Assembly (NCBI GenBank): GCA_023384105.1
Contig: JAHDXR010000012.1
Coordinates: 1-64,000, forward strand
DNA from: Hyphomonadaceae bacterium
GTDB taxonomy: Bacteria; Pseudomonadota; Alphaproteobacteria; Caulobacterales; Aquidulcibacteraceae
DNA: 64,000 nucleotides
Reading direction: 5' to 3'
Part shown: positions 44,861-53,293 of the stretch, in pieces
How positions within the stretch are numbered: position 1 is the stretch's first letter
Layout of the letters: every line of letters starts with the position of its first letter
Program-made: the position numbers and the translations under genes
Notes under the pieces: generated by a model
The model's input: the letters and a program-made list of their open reading frames with translations, nothing else
Told to the model about the DNA's origin: nothing
The model's database searches: none

Positions 44861-45211
44861 ATGTTGCGGACGCTGATCATCGCGATTGTAGTTTCGATCG
44901 GGCTTGCCGGCGCATCGTCCGCGCAGACGCGCGAAGGCGCGGATTTCATCTCGGGCCGTTGGGTTTTCGCCGGTCAGTACGAGAACGGCGACGATTCGAT
45001 CAATTTCTGGACGGTGTTCAGCCCGGACGGCACGTGCGTCGACCGCGACAATTATCGCTGCCGCTGGATCATCTCGGGCTCGTCTTTCGTCATGTTCTAT
45101 CCGGACGAGTCGGAACTGGGCTATGTCGGCGCCATCAGCGGCCAATACATCAGCGGGCGCTTCTCCGGCAAGGACTCGGCCGGCGTGTTCCGAATGGCGC
45201 GCGGCAACTGA
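44861..45211 (+). CDS. Secreted hypothetical protein
   Basis: 116 aa with a signal peptide (hydrophobic residues 4-18, cleavage plausible after SSA near residue 21). The mature part has WVFAGQYENGDDSINFWTVF, a Cys pair (TCVDRDNYRCRW) and beta-rich sequence; it resembles the small beta-barrel-like secreted proteins of unknown function. ATG 44861 has GAGGGG nearby; ATG 44855 is an alternative. It is followed 19 bases later by the FMN reductase gene. Confidence 0.75.
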   Translation: MLRTLIIAIVVSIGLAGASSAQTREGADFISGRWVFAGQYENGDDSINFWTVFSPDGTCVDRDNYRCRWIISGSSFVMFYPDESELGYVGAISGQYISGRFSGKDSAGVFRMARGN

Positions 45212-45230
45212 CCAACGATCGGAGCCGTCG

Positions 45231-45788
45231 ATGAGCGACCCGGTTCACGTCCTCGGCATTGCGGGGAGCCTGCGCAAGGGCTCGCTCAATCGCGCGCTTC
45301 TGCGCGCCGCCATCAAGCGCGCGCCGGCGGGCATGACGCTCTCGGCCTTCGACCTCGACGAGGTTCCGCTTTACAATGGTGACGTCGAGGCCGCGGGCGA
45401 TCCGCCGGGCGTCGCGGCCCTCAAGCAGGCGATCGCCGCCGCCGACGGCGTCCTGTTCGTGACCCCGGAATACAATCACGGCGTCCCCGGCGTGATGAAG
45501 AACGCGGTCGACTGGGCCTCGCGTCCGGCGCGCGCCGCCCCGCTCGGCGGCAAGCCTGTCGGCATTATCGGCGCTTCGCCCGGGCAGGTCGGAACCGCGC
45601 GCGGCCAGAGCCAGCTGCGCCAAGCGTTCGAGTTCACCAATTCCTTCTGCCTGCCGCAGCCGGAAATCCTGGTGTTCCGCGCCCACGAGAAATTCGACGC
45701 CGCGGGCGAACTGACGGACGAAAAGACCGTGGAGTATCTCGTCAAATATCTGGAGGCGCTCCGCGATTGGGTGCTGCGGTTCAAGTGA
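45231..45788 (+). CDS. NAD(P)H-dependent FMN reductase
   Basis: 185-aa flavodoxin-like reductase (FMN_red family). GIAGSLRKGSLNRALLRAA binds the FMN phosphate, VTPEYNHGVPGVMKNAVDWASRP is the family signature, and GGKPVGIIGASPGQVGTARGQ binds the isoalloxazine. Members reduce quinones, azo dyes, chromate or free flavin. Its TGA overlaps the GTG start of the globin gene, so the two are made together. Confidence 0.93.
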   Translation: MSDPVHVLGIAGSLRKGSLNRALLRAAIKRAPAGMTLSAFDLDEVPLYNGDVEAAGDPPGVAALKQAIAAADGVLFVTPEYNHGVPGVMKNAVDWASRPARAAPLGGKPVGIIGASPGQVGTARGQSQLRQAFEFTNSFCLPQPEILVFRAHEKFDAAGELTDEKTVEYLVKYLEALRDWVLRFK

Positions 45789-46195
45789 ACGCGCCGGCGG
45801 AGCAGTCCGCGCTGATCGGCGCGAGCCTTGAGCTGGCCGCCGAACGCGGCGGCGATCTGACCGCGGCTGTGTATGCGCGCCTGTTTCGCGAGCGGCCCGA
45901 GCTTGAGCCGCTGTTCGTGATGGACACGGACGCCGCCGTGCGCGGCGAAATGCTGGCGCGCGCGTTCGACGCCATCCTCGATTTCGTCGGCGAGCGCGCC
46001 TACGCCGGCCACCTGATCGGCGCGGAGGCCACCAATCACGAGGGCTATCTGGTGCCGCGCGAGGCGTTCGCGTCGTTCTTCGCCATCATGCGCGACGTCG
46101 TGCAGGACGCCTGCGGCGCCGGCTGGAGCGAAGACATGGCGGACGCCTGGCGCGCCACGCTGGCGGAGCTGCACCACTACGTCGCCGCCGGATAG
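45785..46195 (+). CDS. Bacterial globin-like haem protein
   Basis: 136-aa single-domain globin resembling the haem domain of flavohaemoglobins. The likely proximal His (F8) is H85 in ATNHEGYLVPREAF, the counterpart of the H-x-x-YG motif, and ELEPLFVMD matches the CD region. The N-terminal helices are short. Start GTG overlaps the FMN reductase stop as GTGA. Pairing with a flavin reductase suggests electron supply to the haem, as in NO- or O2-reactive globins; this is inference. A palindromic element lies 30 bases downstream. Confidence 0.8.
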   Translation: MNAPAEQSALIGASLELAAERGGDLTAAVYARLFRERPELEPLFVMDTDAAVRGEMLARAFDAILDFVGERAYAGHLIGAEATNHEGYLVPREAFASFFAIMRDVVQDACGAGWSEDMADAWRATLAELHHYVAAG

Positions 46196-46225
46196 GCGCG
46201 CGCGCCAAATTCGACGCAAGCATAA

Positions 46226-46325
46226 TATGGACCGCCGGCGCCCCCGCCGGCCTGCGCCTTATCGAATGAGCGCCTATGCCAACCTTTTCGTCGCGCCATG
46301 CCGGCGGGGGCGCCGGCGGTCCATA
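46226..46325. repeat. Palindromic intergenic element, copy 3 (26-bp perfect arms)
   Basis: A 100-base element with perfect 26-bp inverted arms (46226-46251 and 46300-46325); the arm starts TATGGACCGCCGGCGCCCCC and ends GCCGGC. The 48-base interior has no ORF with a ribosome-binding site. Arm sequence matches copies at 14397-14466 and 62292-62382. It lies between the globin gene and purD, both plus strand, and could act as a transcript-end hairpin although no U-run follows. Confidence 0.85.
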
Positions 46326-46420
46326 GCGGCGGCGCACTCAATATACGGCGCGGCGGCTTAGGCGCGCGGATCGGCCGTTTGGCTTGACCGTGCGCGGATC
46401 ACGCCGCAAAGCCAAGCGGC

Positions 46421-47698
46421 ATGAAGATTCTCATCGTAGGGTCGGGCGGGCGCGAGCATGCGCTGGGCTGGAAGCTCAAGCAGAGCCCGCTGGTGACGGA
46501 GCTGATCTCGGCGCCCGGCAATCCGGGACTGGCCGAGCTTGGCCGCACCGTGCCGATCAAGGCCGACGCGGCCGGGGACCTCGCATCGTTCGCGATGCGT
46601 GAACAAGTCGGCCTCGTCGTCATCGGCCCGGAAGCAGCGGCGGCGGCGGGACTGGCCGACAGCCTTGCGAACGTCGGCGTGCCCTGCTTCGGCCCGAGCC
46701 AGGCCGCCGCCGAACTCGAAGCCTCGAAAGCGTTCATGAAGGATTTCTGCGGCCGCCACGGCGTCCCGACCGCCGAGTACAAGGTGTTCGACGACGCCAT
46801 CCACGCCAAGGCCTATCTCGGCGGCCGCGAGCCGCCGTTCGTGATCAAGGCCGACGGCCTGGCGGCCGGCAAAGGCGTCGTCATCGCCGAGACGCGGCGC
46901 GACGCGGATGCGGCGATCGACGAGATTCTATTCCTGCGCAAGTTCGGCGCGGCCGGCCAGCGCATCGTCATCGAGGACTTCCTGCCCGGCGAAGAAGCAA
47001 GCTTCTTTGCGCTGTGCGACGGCGAAACCGCGATCCCGCTGGTCGCGGCGCAGGACCACAAGCGCGCCTATGACGGCGACAAGGGTCCGAACACGGGCGG
47101 CATGGGCGCCTATTCGCCGGCGCCGATCTTCACCGACGCCGTGCGCGATCAGACCATGGAACGCATCATCCTGCCGACGCTGCGCGGCATGAAGGCGGAA
47201 GGCCGCCCGTTCGTCGGCGTGCTGTTCGCCGGGCTGATGATCACGCCGGAAGGCCCGAAGCTGATCGAGTTCAACGTCCGCTTCGGCGACCCGGAATGCC
47301 AGACGCTGATGCGGCGGCTGAAGAGCGATCTCGCGCCGGTCCTGCTTGCCGCGGCGAAAGGCGAACTGGCCTCCGCGCCCGCGCTCGCATGGGACGCGCG
47401 CCCGGCGGTGACGGTGGTGTACGCCGCCCAAGGCTATCCCGACGAGCCGCTGACCGGTTCGGTGATCCGCGGGCTGGGCGAAGCCGGCGCCGTCGAGGAC
47501 GTGGTCGTGTTCCACGCCGGCACCAAGCGCGACGAGGACGGCACGCTGCGCGCCGCCGGCGGACGCGTGCTCAACGTCACCGCAATCGGCGCGACGCTGC
47601 AGGACGCCGTCGCCAAGGCCTACGCGGCGGTGAACCGGATCGACTGGCCCGGCGGCTTCTGCCGCCGCGACATCGGCTGGCGCGCCCTGGCGAAGTAG
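46421..47698 (+). CDS. purD: Phosphoribosylamine-glycine ligase
   Basis: 425-aa ATP-grasp GAR synthetase, the second step of de novo purine synthesis. MKILIVGSGGREHALGWKL, APGNPGLAE, FVIKADGLAAGKGVVIA, GEEASFFALCDG, AAQDHKRAYDGDKGPNTGGM and EFNVRFGDPECQ are all family blocks. It is a stand-alone gene with purine partners elsewhere. It precedes the phosphotransferase gene by 41 bases. Confidence 0.97.
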   Translation: MKILIVGSGGREHALGWKLKQSPLVTELISAPGNPGLAELGRTVPIKADAAGDLASFAMREQVGLVVIGPEAAAAAGLADSLANVGVPCFGPSQAAAELEASKAFMKDFCGRHGVPTAEYKVFDDAIHAKAYLGGREPPFVIKADGLAAGKGVVIAETRRDADAAIDEILFLRKFGAAGQRIVIEDFLPGEEASFFALCDGETAIPLVAAQDHKRAYDGDKGPNTGGMGAYSPAPIFTDAVRDQTMERIILPTLRGMKAEGRPFVGVLFAGLMITPEGPKLIEFNVRFGDPECQTLMRRLKSDLAPVLLAAAKGELASAPALAWDARPAVTVVYAAQGYPDEPLTGSVIRGLGEAGAVEDVVVFHAGTKRDEDGTLRAAGGRVLNVTAIGATLQDAVAKAYAAVNRIDWPGGFCRRDIGWRALAK

Positions 47699-47739
47699 CC
47701 GCTTGCAGGGCGCGCCACGGGGTCGCTAACGTCCGCCGC

Positions 47740-48819
47740 ATGACCGAACAAGCCGAAGACCCGCACGCCGATTTCAAGGGCGTAAAGCCCGTGGAAGAAC
47801 GCCATCGTCTCGATGAAACCGCGCTCGAAGCGTGGCTCAAGGCGAATGTCGAGGGTTACGAGGGGCCTCTGACGCTCAATCAGTTCAAGGGCGGCCAGTC
47901 GAACCCGACCTACCAGCTGGCCACGCCGAAGCGGAAATACGTGCTGCGCAAGAAGCCGGGCGGGAAGCTGCTGCCGTCCGCGCATGCGGTGGACCGCGAG
48001 TTTCGCGTGATCTCGGCGCTCTATCCCACCGGCTTTCCGGTCGCGCGCCCGTATGCGCTCTGCGCCGACGACAGCGTGCTGGGCGCGATGTTCTACGTGA
48101 TGGAGATGGTCGAGGGCCGCGTGCTCTGGAACGGCGCGCTGCCGGAGCTGGAAAAAGCGGACCGCCGGCGCGTCTACGAGAACAAGATCGCCACGCTCGC
48201 GAAGCTGCACAACACCGATTACGAGCAGATCGGCCTCGGCGATTACGGCAAGCCGGGCAATTATTTCGCCCGCCAGATCGACCGCTGGTCGAAGCAGTAC
48301 AGGCTCAGCGAAACCGAAACCATCGACGAGATGAACCGCCTCATCGAATGGCTGCCGCAGACGATCCCGCCGGGCGAGCGCACCTCGATCGTCCACGGCG
48401 ACTACCGGCTCGACAATCTGATCCTGCATCCGAGCGAGCCGCGCGTGATCGCGGTGCTGGACTGGGAGCTGTCGACGCTGGGCGATCCGCTCGGCGACTT
48501 CACCTACTACCTGATGAACTGGGCGATGCCGCACGACGGCCGCGCCGGCCTCGGCGGGCTCGATCTCGAAGCCATCGGCGTGCCGACGCTCGACCAGGCG
48601 GTGCAGCACTATTGCGCGCTGACGGGCCGCGACGGCATCCCCTCGCTCGACTGGTATTTCTCCTACAACGCCTTCCGCCTCGCCTGCATCCTGCAAGGCA
48701 TCGCCGGGCGCGTGCGCGACGGCACGGCGGCGAGCGCGCACGCCACGCAGATGATCGCGCGGATCCGTCCGCTGGCGAGCGCGGCCTTCATGTACGCGCA
48801 GAAGGCCGGCCTCACCTGA
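47740..48819 (+). CDS. Phosphotransferase family protein (APH fold, ACAD10/11-type)
   Basis: 359-aa kinase of the aminoglycoside-phosphotransferase fold. FKGGQSNPTYQL is the nucleotide-binding loop, YVLRKKPGGKLLPSAHAVDREF holds the conserved Lys and Glu, VHGDYRLDNLILH is the catalytic Brenner motif and VLDWELSTLGDPLGD binds metal. This subgroup is homologous to the kinase domain of ACAD10/ACAD11 and of bacterial LvaA, which phosphorylates 4-hydroxyacyl-CoA; it is not an antibiotic-resistance enzyme. An acyl-CoA dehydrogenase that may complete the reaction is encoded at 53293-54576. Confidence 0.9.
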   Translation: MTEQAEDPHADFKGVKPVEERHRLDETALEAWLKANVEGYEGPLTLNQFKGGQSNPTYQLATPKRKYVLRKKPGGKLLPSAHAVDREFRVISALYPTGFPVARPYALCADDSVLGAMFYVMEMVEGRVLWNGALPELEKADRRRVYENKIATLAKLHNTDYEQIGLGDYGKPGNYFARQIDRWSKQYRLSETETIDEMNRLIEWLPQTIPPGERTSIVHGDYRLDNLILHPSEPRVIAVLDWELSTLGDPLGDFTYYLMNWAMPHDGRAGLGGLDLEAIGVPTLDQAVQHYCALTGRDGIPSLDWYFSYNAFRLACILQGIAGRVRDGTAASAHATQMIARIRPLASAAFMYAQKAGLT

Positions 48820-48928
48820 GCCAAGCGCCGGCGCGGCGCTCTGTGATCGCTGCCGCAACCGACGGCGCGTAAGCGGTTGACGAAGCCCCGCGACGGCGGG
48901 ATCAAAGCATGACCTCAGGGGGACGCTC

Positions 48929-50242
48929 ATGCTGAAACGCGGAAACATGATCGCGGGCGCGCTCGGCGCGCTGGCGCTGCTGGCGGGCGCCAGCTTCGCG
49001 CAAGACGCGCCGCCGCAGGCGGCAACCGTGATCCACGCCGGACGCCTGCTCGCGGACGCCTCCAACGGGCGCGTGCTCGCCGAACAGTCGATCCTGGTCG
49101 GCGCCGATGGGCGCATCGTCGGCATCGAGCCGGGCTACGTCGCGCCCGCGGGCGCGCGCGTGATCGACCAGCGCAACCGCTTCGTGCTGCCCGGCCTGAT
49201 CGACAGCCACGTGCACCTGCGCGGCGAACTCAGCGCCCAGCGCCTCTACGATCCCGTGCTGCTGACCAACGCCGACGCCGCGCTGCGGGCGGCGCAGAAC
49301 GCGCGCATCACGCTGAACGCCGGCTTCACCACGGTGGCCGATCTCGGCGCGCCGAACGATGCGATCTTCGCCCTGCGCCGCGCGGTGAACGAAGGGCGCG
49401 TCGCCGGCCCGCGCATCGTCGCCTCGGGTTCGAGCGTGACGCCGGACGGCGGCCATGGCGACGCGCAGGCGTTCCAGCCGGACGTGCTCGACGTGATCCG
49501 CAGCGAGAGCGCCTGCTCCGGCGCCGACGCCTGCCGCCGCGCCACGCGCCGCCAGATCCAGGCCGGCGCCGACATCGTCAAGATCACGGCGACGGGCGGG
49601 GTGCTCTCGAACACGGCGGCGGGCGTGGGCCAGCAGCTCAGCGACGCCGAACTCGAAGCCATCGTCGAGGCCGCCCACTCGATGGGCCGGCGCGTCACCG
49701 CGCACGCGCATGGCGTCGACGGCATCAACGCCGCGCTGCGCGCCGGCGTCGATTCGATCGAGCACGGCACTTATCTCGACCGTGACTCCATCCGCCTGCT
49801 GCGGCAGGGCGACCGTTACGTGATCCCGACCATGATGGCCGGCTGGTGGGTCGGTCAGCTCGCCGAACAGGGCGGCACGCTGACGCCGGCGCAGGCCGAC
49901 AAGGCCCGCCGCGTCGGCCCCGATCTGGTGCGCATGGTGCGGATGGCGCGCCAGGCCGGCGTGCGCTTCGCCTTCGGCACCGACACCGGGGTGTCGCCGC
50001 ACGGCCAGAACGCGCGCGAATTCCAGCTGCTGGTCGAGGCCGGCTTCACCCCGATGCAGACGCTGCGCATGGCCACCGTCGATGCCGCCGACCATCTCCA
50101 GCTCGGCAATGTCACCGGCCGGATCGCGCCCGGTTACGCCGCCGACATCATCGCCGTGGACGGCGATCCGACCCAGGACGTCGCCACGCTGATGAACGTG
50201 CCGTTCGTGATGGCGCGCGGGACCGCGTTCAAGGACGAGTAG
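48929..50242 (+). CDS. Exported amidohydrolase (imidazolonepropionase/prolidase-like)
   Basis: 437-aa metal-dependent amidohydrolase with a signal peptide (cleavage plausible after SFA near residue 24). Metal ligands are visible in LPGLIDSHVHLRG, the carboxylated Lys in ADIVKITATGG, His in RVTAHAHG and SIEHGTYL, and Asp in FAFGTDTGVSPHG. This group includes Xaa-Pro and other dipeptidases acting in the periplasm of Caulobacter relatives. It stands alone between the kinase and corA. Confidence 0.9.
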   Translation: MLKRGNMIAGALGALALLAGASFAQDAPPQAATVIHAGRLLADASNGRVLAEQSILVGADGRIVGIEPGYVAPAGARVIDQRNRFVLPGLIDSHVHLRGELSAQRLYDPVLLTNADAALRAAQNARITLNAGFTTVADLGAPNDAIFALRRAVNEGRVAGPRIVASGSSVTPDGGHGDAQAFQPDVLDVIRSESACSGADACRRATRRQIQAGADIVKITATGGVLSNTAAGVGQQLSDAELEAIVEAAHSMGRRVTAHAHGVDGINAALRAGVDSIEHGTYLDRDSIRLLRQGDRYVIPTMMAGWWVGQLAEQGGTLTPAQADKARRVGPDLVRMVRMARQAGVRFAFGTDTGVSPHGQNAREFQLLVEAGFTPMQTLRMATVDAADHLQLGNVTGRIAPGYAADIIAVDGDPTQDVATLMNVPFVMARGTAFKDE

Positions 50243-50267
50243 TGTTCACGCCGCGCGAAGCACGGTA

Positions 50268-51209
50268 ATGAGCCGCATGCTTCACGTGACCTCCCGCGGT
50301 GGCGCTGCGGCGGCGTGCGGGGATTCCTCAGCGCTGTGGTACGACCTCGAGAACCCGACCGAAGAGGAAGAACTCGAGGTCGAGCAGTCGCTCGGGATCG
50401 ACGTGCCGACGCCGGCCGAGCGCTCGGCGTTCGAGGAGAGCGCGCGCTTCTACGAGGAGAACGGCTCGCTGCACCTGACGGCGACGCTGCTCGGCCGCCG
50501 CGACGAAGGACATCTCGTCTCCGGGCCGGTGACGTTCATCCTCACCGGCGACGGCAAGCTCGTGACGGTGCGCCAGGTGCGGCCGCGGGCGTTCGAGATC
50601 GGCCACGGCCGCGCCTCGGCGCGCGTCGCCTCGGCGCGGAGCGGCGCCGACGTGATGCTGGCGCTGGTCGAGGGCGCGGCGGAGCGGCTGGCGGACGTGC
50701 TGGCGGACGCCACGCGCGACGCCAACGCGCTCTCGGTCAAGGTGTTCGACGAAACCGGCGCGTTCGATCTGCGCACGGCGCTGCGCGACCTCGGCCGCAT
50801 CGGCGCGCTTTCGGCGCTGGTTCATGATTCGCTCGCCAGCCTGCAGCGGCTGCTGGTCTACGCGCGGGCGAGCAAGGGCAAGTTCGGGCTCGACGCCGCC
50901 CGCGTCGCCGCGCTCGGGCGCGATGTCGGCGAGCTGGAGCGGATCGCCGAAACGCTGCAGCCGCGGCTCTCCTATCTGCAGGACGCCATGCTCGGGCTGA
51001 TCAACGCGCAGCAGACCAACGTACTGAAAGCGCTCTCGCTGGCGACGATCGCGTTCGTACCGCCGACGCTGATCGCCTCCGTGTTCGGCATGAATTTCGA
51101 GGCGATGACGTGGTTCAGGGAGCCGTGGGGGCCGTGGGTCGGCATCGCCCTCATGCTTGTCGCGCCGGCGGCGCTGTTCGGCATCGCCAAGTGGCGCCGC
51201 TGGTTCTGA
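50268..51209 (+). CDS. corA: CorA-family divalent cation transporter
   Basis: 313-aa Mg2+/Co2+ channel. A large cytoplasmic N-terminal domain rich in helices ends in two C-terminal membrane segments; the pore signature GMN is in SVFGMNFEAM between them. LWYDLENPTEEEELEVEQSLGIDVPT is the usual N-terminal block. The final RRWF gives positive charges on the cytoplasmic side. It follows the amidohydrolase by 25 bases. Confidence 0.93.
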   Translation: MSRMLHVTSRGGAAAACGDSSALWYDLENPTEEEELEVEQSLGIDVPTPAERSAFEESARFYEENGSLHLTATLLGRRDEGHLVSGPVTFILTGDGKLVTVRQVRPRAFEIGHGRASARVASARSGADVMLALVEGAAERLADVLADATRDANALSVKVFDETGAFDLRTALRDLGRIGALSALVHDSLASLQRLLVYARASKGKFGLDAARVAALGRDVGELERIAETLQPRLSYLQDAMLGLINAQQTNVLKALSLATIAFVPPTLIASVFGMNFEAMTWFREPWGPWVGIALMLVAPAALFGIAKWRRWF

Positions 51210-51260
51210 GGAACAGCGGGAACGGAGGCGCGTTCCACCCGCACGGACCTTCGGAGACCA

Positions 51261-51521
51261 ATGATGAGGAAAATCCTCTTCGCCGCGGCGGCGGCGCTGT
51301 TTCTTTCGGCGTGCGGCACACAGCTCGGCGACCGCGTGGCCTCGGGCGCTGCGATCGGCGGCGGCGTCGGCCTTGCGGCGGGCGGCGTCGGCGCCATTCC
51401 CGGCGCGATCATCGGCGCGGGCGTCGGCGCGTTCGCCCCGCCGGAGCAGGTCAATCTCGGCGAACCGGCCTGGGGCGATCCGGTCGAAGACACTTATGGG
51501 CCAGAAGACAACCCGAATTAG
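51261..51521 (+). CDS. Glycine-zipper lipoprotein, tandem copy A
   Basis: 86 aa. A lipoprotein signal with lipobox LSACG is followed by a glycine-zipper region GAAIGGGVGLAAGGVGAIPG and GAIIGAGVGAF, the type that inserts in or spans membranes as a helical hairpin. The C-terminus EQVNLGEPAWGDPVEDTYGP is longer than in copy B. The two adjacent ATGs (51261, 51264) are both possible. Function unknown; similar small lipoproteins occur in envelope stress responses. Confidence 0.85.
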   Translation: MMRKILFAAAAALFLSACGTQLGDRVASGAAIGGGVGLAAGGVGAIPGAIIGAGVGAFAPPEQVNLGEPAWGDPVEDTYGPEDNPN

Positions 51522-51588
51522 CCACAATCCGCTCGCGTGATCGGCGCCTTGGATGGCGCGCGGGTCGCGGACGGACTAAGCGCGGAAA

Positions 51589-51615
51589 GAGCGTCGCCCT
51601 CCGGGGGCGGCGCTC
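51589..51615 (+). terminator. Hairpin between the tandem lipoprotein genes
   Basis: GAGCGTCGCCC pairs with GGGCGGCGCTC (11 bp, one G-T pair) around a 5-base loop, followed by GTTTC. The U-run is short, so it is either a weak terminator/attenuator or a processing stem that could set different levels of the two lipoproteins. Confidence 0.5.
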
Positions 51616-51634
51616 GTTTCATGAGGAGTAGGTC

Positions 51635-51859
51635 ATGAAGGTGGTAGTGATTTCGGCGGCGGCGGCGGCCACGATGGCGCTCGCGGGCTGCGGCACGCAG
51701 ATGGGCGACCGGATCGCCTCGGGCGCGGCCATCGGCGGCGGGGTGGGCTTGGCGGCCGGCGGCGTCGGCGTGGTGCCGGGCGCGATCGTCGGCGCGGCGG
51801 TCGGCGCGTTCGTGCCGCCGGAAAACGTCAATCTGGGCGATCCCGTCTGGGACGAGTGA
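51635..51859 (+). CDS. Glycine-zipper lipoprotein, tandem copy B
   Basis: 74 aa, clearly paralogous to the gene 110 bases upstream: lipobox LAGCG, GTQMGDRIASGAAIGGGVGL, GAIVGAAVGAF and PPENVNLGDPVWDE. It differs mostly in a shorter C-terminus. GAGGAG precedes the ATG by eight bases. It probably arose by tandem duplication. Same proposed membrane hairpin as copy A; function unknown. Confidence 0.85.
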   Translation: MKVVVISAAAAATMALAGCGTQMGDRIASGAAIGGGVGLAAGGVGVVPGAIVGAAVGAFVPPENVNLGDPVWDE

Positions 51860-51942
51860 TTGCGCCGGCGCGTCCGCGCGCCTAAGCAGCGAGCCGCAAG
51901 AGGCGCCCGTCTGTTCTGCGGGAGTCGCCTGAGAGTGAGACC

Positions 51943-52464
51943 ATGGCTGCGCTCGAATTCACCCGTCGCTTCGCGATGGCGCATCGCCTGTTGGCGAGCA
52001 GAAGCCCGAAATGCGCCGTGCCGCATGGGCACAATGAGTTTGTCACGGTGCGGCTCCGGCCCGCCGCGCCGTTCCGGTTCAGCGACGCCAATTGCGCCGC
52101 GCCGTTCGGCCTGATCAAGCGGCGCTGGCACAAGTGGATCGACGAGCATGTCGACCACACCCTGCACCTCGCCGAAGCCGATCCGCTGCTGGACTATTTC
52201 CGCGAGCGCGAACCGGCGCGGCTCCCGCAAATCATGACGTTCCAAGGCGACCCGACCACGGAGGCGCTGGCGGCGTGCTTCTGGCTGAAGCTCGCGGCGT
52301 TCCTGGCCGACGACGGGCTGCCGTTCGGCGTGGCCGAGGTGCGGATCGAGGAGACGCCGACCAACACCGTCACGCTCGATCGCGACCTGTTCGATCCGGC
52401 GGCGAGCGGGCTGCGGCCCGGCGCCTGGCCCTGGCGCGCGGACATGAGCATCAACGACCTCTGA
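51943..52464 (+). CDS. 6-carboxytetrahydropterin synthase-like protein (QueD/PTPS family)
   Basis: 173-aa protein of the 6-pyruvoyl-tetrahydropterin synthase family. Zinc ligands H14, H28 and H30 (AMAHRLL, PHGHN) and the catalytic Cys24 (SPKCAVPHGH) are visible, with DEHVDHTLHL giving the second catalytic His. It is longer than E. coli QueD (about 120 aa), with extra residues at the C-terminus. QueD makes the queuosine precursor; no queC or queE lies nearby, so the product in this organism is uncertain. Confidence 0.85.
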   Translation: MAALEFTRRFAMAHRLLASRSPKCAVPHGHNEFVTVRLRPAAPFRFSDANCAAPFGLIKRRWHKWIDEHVDHTLHLAEADPLLDYFREREPARLPQIMTFQGDPTTEALAACFWLKLAAFLADDGLPFGVAEVRIEETPTNTVTLDRDLFDPAASGLRPGAWPWRADMSINDL

Positions 52465-52500
52465 CGGCTACACTCGCCGGCCCCCGACTCAGGAGCCTGC

Positions 52501-52857
52501 ATGCCGCCGTTTCTCACCTCGCCGCAGGTCGCGCCGATCCTGCTGCTGATCGCGTCCAACGTCTTCATGACGTTCGCCTGGTACGGCCACCTCAAGTTCC
52601 GCTCAACGCCGCTGCTGATCGCGATCGTGGCGTCATGGGGCGTCGCCTTCATCGAGTATTGCCTCGCGGTGCCGGCGAACCGGATCGGGCGCGCCGTCTA
52701 TTCGACGGCCGAACTGAAGACGATGCAGGAAGCGATCACGCTCGTCGTGTTCGTCGGCTTCTCGGCGCTGTTCCTGCGCGAGCCGCTGGGCTGGAACCAC
52801 CTGCTCGGCTTTGCCCTCGTCGGCCTCGGCGCGGCGGTCGTGTTCCTGGGCAAGTGA
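52501..52857 (+). CDS. DUF486/DMT-superfamily small membrane protein
   Basis: 118 aa with four membrane helices: ILLLIASNVFMTFAWYGHLK, LIAIVASWGVAFIEYCLAVPANRIG, TLVVFVGFSALFLREPLGWNHLLG and a final helix ending VFLGK. The AWYGHLKF and PANRIG motifs are characteristic of DUF486, a four-helix relative of EamA/SMR transporters. Substrate unknown. It converges with DUF4345 seven bases away. Confidence 0.9.
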   Translation: MPPFLTSPQVAPILLLIASNVFMTFAWYGHLKFRSTPLLIAIVASWGVAFIEYCLAVPANRIGRAVYSTAELKTMQEAITLVVFVGFSALFLREPLGWNHLLGFALVGLGAAVVFLGK

Positions 52858-52864
52858 GCGCGCG

Positions 52865-53293
52865 TCAGCGCGCCGGCGACAGGATCGCGAGCCACACCGC
52901 CCAGGGCGCGCCGATGGCGGCGGCGACGGCCAGCTCGACGGCGATGCGGATGCGGTTGGAGCGGGCGTCGGCGCCGTCGCGCAGGACGGCGACGAACCGG
53001 CCGAACGCCGCCCCCGCCCAGCCGGCGCTCAGCGCAGCCGCAGCGCCTGTGGCGGCGACGCCGACAAGAGCGCCGCCGGCGACGACGTAGCGCAGCGTCA
53101 GCACCAGCGCCACGCCGTGGAGGCCGAGAACCGCGCCGCCATAGGCGGCGCGAAACTCCGCGGCGCCGCCGCCCTGTTCATCCGGCCGCAGACGCACGAG
53201 GCGCGCCGCCCATGCCGGATCGATCAGCGCGCGCGCCCCCAGCCCCGCGCCGAACGCCAGCGCGAGCAGGTTCACCGCCCAGGCGACGATCAT
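52865..53293 (-). CDS. DUF4345-like inner-membrane protein
   Basis: 142 aa with four hydrophobic segments. RALIDPAWAARLVRLRP and EFRAAYGGAVLGLHGVALV resemble the DUF4345 family of unknown function. The ATG overlaps the acyl-CoA dehydrogenase stop (ATGA), so it is co-translated with that enzyme. No catalytic residues are suggested. Confidence 0.75.
   Translation of the reverse strand: MIVAWAVNLLALAFGAGLGARALIDPAWAARLVRLRPDEQGGGAAEFRAAYGGAVLGLHGVALVLTLRYVVAGGALVGVAATGAAAALSAGWAGAAFGRFVAVLRDGADARSNRIRIAVELAVAAAIGAPWAVWLAILSPAR

Noticed and set aside
41336-45145. A 1269-codon minus-strand open frame extending xseA upstream
   Set aside because: Only the part after 42766 matches XseA; the upstream part is antisense to the M1 aminopeptidase, secreted protein and has shadow composition.
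47740-48819. Aminoglycoside resistance phosphotransferase
   Set aside because: The fold is APH-like, but the surrounding motifs match the ACAD10/11 and LvaA kinase subgroup rather than resistance enzymes.
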